39,645 nt of DNA from Bacteroidales bacterium (lineage in GTDB: Bacteria; Bacteroidota; Bacteroidia; Bacteroidales; Bacteroidaceae). Shown one piece after another: positions 27,545 to 35,057 of this stretch. Every line of letters starts with the position of its first letter. Position 1 is the first letter of the stretch. Both the position numbers and the translations under genes were made by a program. The DNA lies in assembly GCA_018064685.1 (NCBI GenBank), contig JAGHUS010000197.1, positions 1 to 39,645 on the forward strand, given 5' to 3'. The notes beneath the pieces are model-generated. The model was not told the origin of the DNA, ran no database searches, and was given only the letters and a program-made list of their open reading frames with translations.

Positions 27545-27597
27545 TTGTTTCACACTAAATAACTGCTTTGTAGCAGGCATTTCTCTCAAATGCGGTG

Positions 27598-27629
27598 CAA
27601 AGGTAGATGTTTTTTTTCAATCATGCAAA
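27598..27629 (-). promoter_or_regulatory. Complete promoter of the tRNA operon (-33 TTTG, -7 TACCTTTG)
   Basis: Minus-strand TACCTTTG at 27598-27605 with TTTG at 27626-27629 and a 20-nt spacer, the clearest two-box Bacteroidetes promoter in the window. Confidence 0.8.
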
Positions 27630-27648
27630 TGTTTTCATGATTTTTTTA

Positions 27649-27656
27649 TAACTTTG
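27649..27656 (+). promoter_or_regulatory. -7 box (TAACTTTG) for the sugar ketoisomerase gene
   Basis: Exact match 20 nt before the ATG at 27677. It overlaps a possible upstream GTG start, which rules that start out. Confidence 0.65.
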
Positions 27657-27676
27657 TGCAAAATTTAATCAAAAAC

Positions 27677-28168
27677 ATGTTGAAACAACAAATTCCAGCC
27701 AAAAACGCAAGTGCAAAGAGTACGGAAGAAGTGCTCAAAGGGATGTATGCAGAATGGATGCCAAAGGGCGTAAGATTGATAGAAATTCCCGATGTGACGG
27801 ACCAAAGGGGTTCGCTATGCTTCATGGAAGGCGACAATCACATTCCTTTCCGCATCGAGCGTGTCTTCTTCTTATACAACATACCCGAAGGTGCACAAAG
27901 AGGCGACCATTCACACAGCACTTGTGCAGAAGTAGTATTTGCCGTGCATGGTGCATTCACGATGAAGGTGGACGACGGCGAGCGAAGCATATCTATACGC
28001 ATAGACCGTCCCAACGTGGGCATACTCATCCCGGCAGGCATATGGTGCCAGTTGCTGAACTTCGAGCAAGACACCGTCTGTGCCGTAGTGGCTTCTGAAA
28101 GATTTGATGCAACAGGCTATACGTATTCTTACGACGAATACATCAAGAACACACGACTAAACGACTAA
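27677..28168 (+). CDS. FdtA/QdtA-type sugar nucleotide 3,4-ketoisomerase (cupin)
   Basis: 163 residues. The cupin core has DQRGSLCFMEG, IPFRIERVFFLYNIPEGAQRG, D-H78-S-H80 matching the RGxHAH active-site motif, and LIPAGIWCQL. These belong to the WxcM/FdtA family that converts dTDP-4-keto-6-deoxyglucose to its 3-keto isomer, the step before C3 amination. The N-terminus is about 30 residues longer than typical members. Its expected partner, a DegT-type aminotransferase, lies at 32861-35023 on the opposite strand, fused to an acyltransferase. The CGACTAA repeat runs through its stop codon. Confidence 0.85.
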   Translation: MLKQQIPAKNASAKSTEEVLKGMYAEWMPKGVRLIEIPDVTDQRGSLCFMEGDNHIPFRIERVFFLYNIPEGAQRGDHSHSTCAEVVFAVHGAFTMKVDDGERSISIRIDRPNVGILIPAGIWCQLLNFEQDTVCAVVASERFDATGYTYSYDEYIKNTRLND

Positions 28169-28231
28169 TACCCCAAACAACTAAACGACTAATACCCTAA
28201 ACGACTAATACCCCAAACGACTAAACGACTA
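28152..28231 (+). repeat. CGACTAAA octamer array crossing a stop codon
   Basis: About nine copies of (A)CGACTAA or CCCCAAA variants with 8-nt period. The first copies encode the last residues and the TAA stop of the ketoisomerase. It fills the gap to the convergent kinase gene. Confidence 0.85.
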
Positions 28232-28232
28232 A

Positions 28233-30512
28233 TCAGCACACAAACATAGAAAGAGTTTTCAGCAGTTCGGGTATGTCGATGGGCTTAGCCAGATGACCAT
28301 CCATACCAGCACGCATAGCGGCTCGGCGATCCTCCTCAAAGGCATTGGCCGTCATGGCAATAATAGGAATGCGGGCCTTCTTGGCATCCAGCATAGAGCG
28401 AATGTTGCGAGTAGCATCGTAACCATTCATGACAGGCATCTGAATGTCCATCAACACCACGTCATAGTATCCGAAAGGCATTCTGTCCACCATCTCGACT
28501 GCCGCCTTACCATTCTCGGCACGTTCTAGCACAAATCCCGCCTCTGTCAGTATCTCGGTAGCAATCTCGGCGTTCAGGTCGTTATCTTCGGCCAGAAGAA
28601 TGCGTTTACCATCGAACAGTCCAGGAGCCAATTCCACATCGTCATGCTCAACAAGATCCTCTCTTGAAGCAATAGGATGATCAATGGTCACGATGAACGT
28701 CGTGCCCTCACCCTTCTTGCTCTTCACCTCGATGCGTCCACCCATCATCTCGACAAGGCGCTTCACTATAGACATTCCCAGTCCTGTTCCCTCTATCTTA
28801 CCCTCAGTAGAGTTCTGCTCACGAGAAAACTCATCAAACAGATGAGGCAGGAAATCCTCTGACATGCCCATACCCGAATCACTAATAGTGGTACGGTAAC
28901 GGGCATAACCATATCTTCCCGACTCAATCTCCTCAATACGCATATTGACTAAACCACCGCTCTCGGTGTACTTATAGGCATTAGAAAGGATATTGATGAA
29001 TACCTCGCGAAGCTTCAGTTGGTCGCAGAAGACATAAGGATTCCATACGTTGACAGAATGTATAAAGGTGATGTGCTTCTGCTCCATCATCTCGACGAAG
29101 ATGGAACTGATGGAGTTACTTAACTGCATGGCACTCCATGCCGTCTCGACCACCTCGATCGTACCCTTTTCGATACGTGCCATCTCAAGCACGTTATTGA
29201 TAATAGACAAAAGGATGGAGCTCGACTGCTCGATCTTCTCCAGATAGTCGGCACGTCTCACCGGGTCGTCCTGATGCTTTTCGAGCAAGTCTCTGAAGCC
29301 GATGATTGCATTCATAGGCGTACGTATGTCATGACTCATACTGAAGAGGAACGACGTCTTGGCAGCACTGGCAGCCTCAGCCTCTTCGCGTGCGCGCTCC
29401 AATTCCTGTCGGTAGCTCTTCTCCTTCAGCACCGTCTCGGTCACCGTGCTATGATATCCCGAGATGATGAAACCACCGTCGTCCAACTTCTGAGCCGTAC
29501 CGCCACTGCGCACATAGATTGCGCCCTGAGTGGGATGATTCCACTTATATGTACTCTCGGCAAAACGCCCTGCCATCATCGTGCGGGTACCCTCGGCCAC
29601 CTTTATGAGAGACGATTCGACAAGATGTTCGTACCAGAAATCGTACAACTGCTCTTCGTCCATCTTGCAGTCGGGCACGCCTAGCAGCATCAGCATCGTA
29701 TCATCGCACTTCATACGCGAATGCATCCCCTTCTTCATATAGATGTGCCACACTCCTACTCCAGCTCTGCGCATGATGCTGCTATAGTCCTGCTGCGTAT
29801 TCTTCTCCTCCAGCAGCTGTTCGTTAAGCTCAGATATCTGGACCATCCTCTTTTTCAGGTCCTCCTCGAAAACATAGATATGAAGAATGAGCGAACCGAG
29901 CATCAATCCTACTGAATAAAGAGGCAGCAAGGGAAAGAAATACTGCAGGACAAGACTCAGCGTCATGGCCAGCGAGAAGAGGCAGATGACATGCCGACGG
30001 GCCTTGCGACTTCCGATTTCGAACGATGCAACAACCGTCACAACCGAAATAGTCATGAAGAGCAGCACCTGTATGACAAGGGCTATATAGCGAACCAAAT
30101 AGGCATGATACTCCCCACCCTCGTCAAAGCCGAAGAAGATAGGCCAGAAATGATTTATTGTCAGAGCCACACATTCTGCCACAAAGAAGAAAAAGCCAAA
30201 AGAATTCAACGCCAGAGCCGACTTATTCTTCAATTCAAGAAAAGCAATGATGTAACGGCAGCAGCACACCACCGACATGGCCATAAAGACATAATAAAGC
30301 ACCGTGATGCCATACAAGATGCCTGTATAGTTCAGTTCGCTGAGAACACCCCAGGCAGCATCGGAGAGATAATACAGAAACACCGAAAAAGCATACAGCT
30401 GATAGCAGCGCTCTTCCTTCGACACTGCGCTTTTCGTAACGATGCCTTTATTTATAATGATGTGTACCGCCAAAGCCAGAAAGCCTATGACAGAATACAG
30501 AATGCCATTCAT
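28233..30512 (-). CDS. 7-TM hybrid sensor histidine kinase with PAS domain
   Basis: 759 residues. Seven hydrophobic helices (residues 5-225) match those of the kinase at 13805-15658 in order and in words such as RYIIAFLELKN/RYVIAYLKLTN and the LYSVGLMLGSL/FYAVGLMIGTL last helix. Then come a PAS-like domain (about 255-370), HisKA with His394 in HDIRTPMNAI, HATPase_c with DSGMGM and GTGLGMSIVK, and a receiver with Asp689 in LMDIQMP. No output domain. It is surrounded by sugar-nucleotide and glycosyltransferase genes, though regulation of those is only a guess. Confidence 0.93.
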   Translation of the reverse strand: MNGILYSVIGFLALAVHIIINKGIVTKSAVSKEERCYQLYAFSVFLYYLSDAAWGVLSELNYTGILYGITVLYYVFMAMSVVCCCRYIIAFLELKNKSALALNSFGFFFFVAECVALTINHFWPIFFGFDEGGEYHAYLVRYIALVIQVLLFMTISVVTVVASFEIGSRKARRHVICLFSLAMTLSLVLQYFFPLLPLYSVGLMLGSLILHIYVFEEDLKKRMVQISELNEQLLEEKNTQQDYSSIMRRAGVGVWHIYMKKGMHSRMKCDDTMLMLLGVPDCKMDEEQLYDFWYEHLVESSLIKVAEGTRTMMAGRFAESTYKWNHPTQGAIYVRSGGTAQKLDDGGFIISGYHSTVTETVLKEKSYRQELERAREEAEAASAAKTSFLFSMSHDIRTPMNAIIGFRDLLEKHQDDPVRRADYLEKIEQSSSILLSIINNVLEMARIEKGTIEVVETAWSAMQLSNSISSIFVEMMEQKHITFIHSVNVWNPYVFCDQLKLREVFINILSNAYKYTESGGLVNMRIEEIESGRYGYARYRTTISDSGMGMSEDFLPHLFDEFSREQNSTEGKIEGTGLGMSIVKRLVEMMGGRIEVKSKKGEGTTFIVTIDHPIASREDLVEHDDVELAPGLFDGKRILLAEDNDLNAEIATEILTEAGFVLERAENGKAAVEMVDRMPFGYYDVVLMDIQMPVMNGYDATRNIRSMLDAKKARIPIIAMTANAFEEDRRAAMRAGMDGHLAKPIDIPELLKTLSMFVC

Positions 30513-30543
30513 GCTGATTAGAATTACAGAAACATTTACGTGA

Positions 30544-30551
30544 CAAATTTA
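30544..30551 (-). promoter_or_regulatory. -7 box (TAAATTTG) for hybrid kinase 2
   Basis: Exact match on the minus strand 32 nt before the ATG at 30512. Confidence 0.65.
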
Positions 30552-30659
30552 GTAAAAGAAAAGTCAAAAAACAAGAAAAAAGCAGAAAAAAATGCACAAT
30601 CAGTACATACAATGCTCATTATCAGCAAATCGCACACATAATGCAGAACATAAATATGA

Positions 30660-31526
30660 TCAATGCAGGTCTGCCCACAGCCACAGCACCTTCAACCTAT
30701 CGTGAAAAGATAATCCTTTGGCAAAAGCAAAACTAAGCGGCATGTGGTGTCTTGGCACGATACGTTTCTTCGTGCCCGAGGTGCGGTGAAACATAATCTC
30801 GCCGTTCCGTGCCCGCAGGTATATCTCGTGGTTCTCAGCCGCCTCGGGCAGAGTAAGCAGCTTACTGTACGCCTCCACATAGTCCATCCATCCACGTTGG
30901 TCGGGACAGTGCGAGATGCTGCCCGAGCGGTCGCAGTAATAATACATTCCGCATGGCACCTGACGGATGCTGCCCGCCTTGCGTATGACGAGGGGGATGG
31001 TGAAAATATCCTCGAAATGCCTACCTACAGGAAAGCTTATATCATGCCACAGTTCACGTCTGAACAGCTTGTTACACGCATAGCAATGCAAGTGTCCGCC
31101 ATTGTTCAGCCACTCTCCGAAGTCAATCACCCTGTCGGTGAAAGTAAGCAGCTGAGGATGCTGGCTCAGATGTTTCTGCATGATGGGATACTCTATTACC
31201 TTCTCATCACCCACCATGTTCATAATCTGGCCGAATGTGCCCGGTGCCACAAAGTCATCACTGTCCACAAACGTCACCCATTCTCCCCTGGCCTCGGCAA
31301 GACCCGTATTGCGCGAGGCACTGAGTCCGCGGTTCACGCCATGGTTGACAAGGCGGAACTGGGGGTGATCCTGGCACCATTCCGAGCAGATACCCATCGA
31401 GTTATCTCTCGAAGCATCGTTGACAAGAATCACCTCGTAGTCCTCCAGCCCTTGTTCTGAAAGGCTCTGGAGGCAATGACGCAGATACTGCACAACATTG
31501 TATATAGGAACGATAATACTGAGCAT
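30660..31526 (-). CDS. Family 2 glycosyltransferase
   Basis: 288 residues with the GT-A fold of GT2: IIVPIYNV at the start, VNDASRDNS, GLSASRNTGL and the metal-binding VDSDD at about 87-91. It would transfer a sugar from a nucleotide donor to a growing surface glycan at the cytoplasmic face of the membrane. No membrane helices. It is downstream of a second GT2 gene and the aminotransferase fusion. The leader is a CTTTTTACTCCC array that ends a few bases before the ATG. Confidence 0.9.
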   Translation of the reverse strand: MLSIIVPIYNVVQYLRHCLQSLSEQGLEDYEVILVNDASRDNSMGICSEWCQDHPQFRLVNHGVNRGLSASRNTGLAEARGEWVTFVDSDDFVAPGTFGQIMNMVGDEKVIEYPIMQKHLSQHPQLLTFTDRVIDFGEWLNNGGHLHCYACNKLFRRELWHDISFPVGRHFEDIFTIPLVIRKAGSIRQVPCGMYYYCDRSGSISHCPDQRGWMDYVEAYSKLLTLPEAAENHEIYLRARNGEIMFHRTSGTKKRIVPRHHMPLSFAFAKGLSFHDRLKVLWLWADLH

Positions 31527-31532
31527 GTTTAT

Positions 31533-31655
31533 TTAAAGGGGAGTAAAAAGGGAGTAAAAGGGGAGTAAAAAGGGAGTAAAAGGGACGATAGGGAAGGGAT
31601 TTTAAAGGAAGTTATAGAGAAGTTATAGAGAAGTTATAGAGAAGTTATAGGGACG
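31533..31655 (-). repeat. Leader repeats: GGGGAGTAAAA array and GAAGTTATAGA array
   Basis: Two adjoining arrays on the plus strand: 31533-31585 with GGGGAGTAAAAAGGGAGTAA words of 10-11 nt, and 31608-31650 with four GAAGTTATAGA units of 11 nt. On the coding strand the first is CTTTTTACTCCC next to the ATG at 31526. The words CCTATAACTTC and TATCGTCC also occur together near 11500-11562. Confidence 0.85.
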
Positions 31656-31713
31656 ATACATTTATATTTTTGCGTTGTCTGCTTGCCTTTACTTTATCTA
31701 AAGGGTAGGTGCT

Positions 31714-32682
31714 CTAACAGGGCGGAGAGGGTCTTTCTGTGGTAGTCAACCTTACTATTCTATGCCACAGCACCACCATCCACGGTCGCCAACTCAGCAG
31801 ACGAATCCAGCCATATCGGTTGATGCCCTTGCAGCTGGGTAGAGGATAGAGGTTGAGAGAACTCGGCACCGTCAGCTTCTGCCGTACGAACGACGACGAA
31901 TAGGCGTCACGTATAAGATTGACCACCACACACATAGCCATTACATGTATCCTGCGGTCCAATGCCCGCACCACAAGACTGTCAATCCCATGCCTGTCAG
32001 TCAATTCTTCGAGCAGTCCCTGCATACGCCTTATCACACCCAGTAAGTCATCGAAACGCTTGTTCAGGTGAGCCTTGTCGCGCGACTTAGTTATCGACCC
32101 CGGAGTAGCATTATACCGGTATGCCACGATGGTAGTCATGATGATACGGTGAATGCCAAGAAACATACGCGTCACGAACTCCTCATCCTCGTGATAGATA
32201 CCCGGAGTGAAACCGAGATTATCAAGCACATCGCGCCGTATGACGTAAGCCCATGCACAAGGCACAATGTCGTACCGGCACATGAAGTCAGCAGCCTCAC
32301 CGTCAAAATAAGGAGTCTCGGTAGACTTATACCTAAGCCCCACGGCATCAGGCCGTTCGTTCATTGCCAAGGCAATTACTTTGGCATATTCGGAGGGAAT
32401 GAGTTCATCGTCGGCATCCAGAAAAGCCACATACTCTCCCCTAGCCCATTGCAACGCCGCATTGCGCGCCAGCGAAGGTCCCTGGTTCGTCTGCCTGAAA
32501 GCATGCAGATGCACGTCATTCCTGGCAGCCACCCAATCACACACCTTCGCCTCGCTGCTGCCATCATCCACGATCCATGCCTCCCATTCGCAAAGCGAAT
32601 TGAGAAAGAGCAGTGAGTCCAAAGCCCTGTCCAACTGTTGCCTTGACTCACGATAGCATGGTATGATGAATGATACGAACAT
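31714..32682 (-). CDS. Family 2 glycosyltransferase
   Basis: 322 residues with GT2 landmarks: FIIPCYRES, VDDGSS at about 38-43, GPSLARNAAL and the metal-binding FLDADD at about 87-92. A conserved YHEDEEFV follows near residue 170 and acts as the base-bearing ED motif in many GT2 enzymes. The C-terminus is basic and may lie on the membrane. It precedes the other GT2 gene by 187 nt of repeat, so both may form one transcript with the fusion gene upstream. Confidence 0.9.
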   Translation of the reverse strand: MFVSFIIPCYRESRQQLDRALDSLLFLNSLCEWEAWIVDDGSSEAKVCDWVAARNDVHLHAFRQTNQGPSLARNAALQWARGEYVAFLDADDELIPSEYAKVIALAMNERPDAVGLRYKSTETPYFDGEAADFMCRYDIVPCAWAYVIRRDVLDNLGFTPGIYHEDEEFVTRMFLGIHRIIMTTIVAYRYNATPGSITKSRDKAHLNKRFDDLLGVIRRMQGLLEELTDRHGIDSLVVRALDRRIHVMAMCVVVNLIRDAYSSSFVRQKLTVPSSLNLYPLPSCKGINRYGWIRLLSWRPWMVVLWHRIVRLTTTERPSPPC

Positions 32683-32708
32683 GAGGTTTTTTAATAAGTG
32701 AAAAGTGA

Positions 32709-32730
32709 CCTTTCACAGACGTGTGAAAGG
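32709..32730. terminator. CCTTTCAC/GTGAAAGG hairpin
   Basis: Perfect 8-bp stem with 6-nt loop between the fusion gene and the GT2 gene, followed on the minus strand by TCACTTTTCACTT. It directly abuts the dispersed repeat at 32731. Confidence 0.5.
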
Positions 32731-32826
32731 AGTGAAAAATACCTAATACTGATAATTGATTAATACGTTGGATGATGCTCGCATTGCACAGCCGATTAAA
32801 AGTATTAAAAAGATTAAGTAATATTC
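32731..32826 (-). repeat. Dispersed intergenic repeat, copy 2
   Basis: Inverted relative to 19303-19391. Bases 32731-32757 are the exact complement of 19365-19391, and shorter shared blocks continue in order to about 32826. Confidence 0.85.
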
Positions 32827-32860
32827 ACTTTTCTCTATTTTATTACCCTTTAAACAAACT

Positions 32861-35023
32861 CTAGACATTAAACTCGTTGACGGCTGTCACGATTCTCATT
32901 GCCTGCTCCTCGGTCAGTACCGGCGAGAGGGGCAGTGACAGCAGCTCTTTGGCCATGCGCTCGGTCAGTGGCAACGTCTCGCCGTTCTGTTCGGCCAGCG
33001 CAGCCTGCTTATGAGGCGGAACGGGATAGTGTATCAGCGTCTCAATGCCTTTACTCCGCAGATACTGCTGCAGTTCGTCGCGATGGGCACAACGAATGGC
33101 AAAGATATGAAATACATGATGCTCCTCGTATTTTGGCATTGTGGGCAGCACCACCAGCGGGTTCTGAATCTTCTCCATATACAACTTTGCCAACTTACGC
33201 CTGTAGGCATTGTCGGCATCAAGCCTCGGCAGTTTAACGTTCAGCACAGCCGCCTGCAGTTCATCCAGTCGGCTGTTCATGCCATGCATCTCATGCACAT
33301 ACTTCACGCTGCTACCATAGTTGGCCATCATCCTTATGGCCTGCGCCAACGCATCATCGTTGGTCGTCACACAACCACCGTCGCCCAGTGCACCCAGGTT
33401 CTTGCCGGGATAGAACGAGAAGGCAGCTGCATGTCCCAGACTGCCCGCACGCTTGTCCAGGAACATCGCACCATGTGCCTGTGCAGCATCCTCCACGATG
33501 ATTATGTCGGGACGATCGGCTATGGCTTCGCGAATGCGAGGCATATCACACGTACGGCCATACAGATGAACAGGCAGAACGACACGAGTGCGAGGTGTGA
33601 GAAGCGGACGAATCAGGTCGGGGTTGATGAGGAATGTAGACTGCAACGGTTCGCACAGCACCGGGCGCAATCCCGCCTCCTTAATGGCCAGGATGGTGGC
33701 AATGAACGTGTTGGCAGGCACTATGACCTCGTCATCCTGCTGCCATCCCAACATATTGCGATAGGCACGCAGGATGAGCGTCAAAGCCTCCAGTCCGTTG
33801 GCCACACCGATACAGTGCTTCGTGCCGCAATACTCGGCAAAATGCTTTTCGAACAGCTCCACCTGTCCACCCATCAGATAACGGCCACTCATCACCACAT
33901 CCTCCACGGCCTCGGCCAGTGCAGGCTGGAAAGTATCGTTCAGCACCTTCAGCGGCAGATAGGCAATGCCCTTCTCGCGTTCGGCATCAACGGTGGGCAG
34001 CATCGCATTCAGTTTGCCCTTCTCCAGCCTCACCTCATAGGCATCATAGCACACAGCCCTGCCTCCGAAACCCTCTTTCTGGAATATCAGTCCCTCGTTC
34101 AGGTAGTTGCCGCCATCCTCGGTCGACACGCCAAAGTCGACATACGGCATCGACTTGTAACGCTCGTTGATGAGGTGCCTGAACAGCAAGTCCAGCGCAC
34201 CCAGTTCGCGCCCCTCTTCGCCAGCCGCTATATATTGTATGTGTGCCACCTTGCGTGTCACGAACACCACCACGCCGGCAATGACACGGCCCTCCCGACG
34301 AGCCAGCCACAGCTTTATCTCGCGCGGGAAACGCTGCATCAGCAGCTTCATCTCGTCGATGGTGTGTACGGGGGTTGTCTGGTGGTGACGCTCCAGCACA
34401 TGTGTCAGGATATGCCAGAAGTCCTCCAGCGCCTCCCACTCACCTTCCACCATACGGTCTACATACACACCGTTCTCTACAGCCTTCCTGGCCTGTCGCA
34501 TACGCAGCGTGCGCATCTTCAGCGGATTGGATGTACACACCACCGTGCTCACCTGCCTCTGCTTCAGTCTTGCTCCGGCACGATACAAGGCATACAGCTC
34601 CTCGCCGTTAGGCTGCGAACTGTACATGGAGGGCACAGGCTTGACAAACACCGACCGAGCCATGAACATACGGTCGTAATACAGCAGAATGGCCTGCATC
34701 AGTGCCAGCACCTCGTGCTGCGTCACATCCTCGGCCACCACGATGCCGCCATACGTCAGTCCCTGGTGCGAGTACACCTTTCGCTGCGCCTCCACCCAGT
34801 TGGCCGGGAATACAGCCTTCAGGCCTTCCAGTCCCAGTCCGCCGCCTTCTTTCTCCTCCTCTGTCAGATCCACACCGTCGTAGACCAGCAGCGAGCAGTC
34901 CACAAAGCGGTCGCTGTGATAGTCCATAAAACCGCGTTCAAAGAGGAACGTACCATTCTTGCTACGTCTGACAAACTGGTCCCACACCTCTCGGTGGTTT
35001 ATGGAATAAGGTATTATTGTCAT
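32861..35023 (-). CDS. Fusion of a GNAT/FemAB-like acyltransferase with a DegT/DnrJ/EryC1 aminotransferase
   Basis: 720 residues. Residues 1-340 resemble the Acetyltransf_6/FemAB-like acyltransferase fold (FVRRSKNGTFLFERGFMDYH at the start, YVDFGVSTEDGGNYLNEGL near its end). From about residue 354, LPLKVLNDTFQP begins a complete DegT-type PLP aminotransferase: GTKHCIGVANGLEALTLILRA, VEDAAQAHGA, and the PLP lysine K541 in FSFYPGKNLGALGDGG. Together with the FdtA-like ketoisomerase at 27677 this suggests synthesis of a dTDP-3-amino-3,6-dideoxyhexose and its N-acylation by one protein. Classical FdtC enzymes use a hexapeptide-repeat fold instead. The domain identities are clear; the exact sugar and acyl group are inferred. 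Confidence 0.87.
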   Translation of the reverse strand: MTIIPYSINHREVWDQFVRRSKNGTFLFERGFMDYHSDRFVDCSLLVYDGVDLTEEEKEGGGLGLEGLKAVFPANWVEAQRKVYSHQGLTYGGIVVAEDVTQHEVLALMQAILLYYDRMFMARSVFVKPVPSMYSSQPNGEELYALYRAGARLKQRQVSTVVCTSNPLKMRTLRMRQARKAVENGVYVDRMVEGEWEALEDFWHILTHVLERHHQTTPVHTIDEMKLLMQRFPREIKLWLARREGRVIAGVVVFVTRKVAHIQYIAAGEEGRELGALDLLFRHLINERYKSMPYVDFGVSTEDGGNYLNEGLIFQKEGFGGRAVCYDAYEVRLEKGKLNAMLPTVDAEREKGIAYLPLKVLNDTFQPALAEAVEDVVMSGRYLMGGQVELFEKHFAEYCGTKHCIGVANGLEALTLILRAYRNMLGWQQDDEVIVPANTFIATILAIKEAGLRPVLCEPLQSTFLINPDLIRPLLTPRTRVVLPVHLYGRTCDMPRIREAIADRPDIIIVEDAAQAHGAMFLDKRAGSLGHAAAFSFYPGKNLGALGDGGCVTTNDDALAQAIRMMANYGSSVKYVHEMHGMNSRLDELQAAVLNVKLPRLDADNAYRRKLAKLYMEKIQNPLVVLPTMPKYEEHHVFHIFAIRCAHRDELQQYLRSKGIETLIHYPVPPHKQAALAEQNGETLPLTERMAKELLSLPLSPVLTEEQAMRIVTAVNEFNV

Positions 35024-35057
35024 AATAAAAACATCTCCTTTTTACTCATCACCCACA

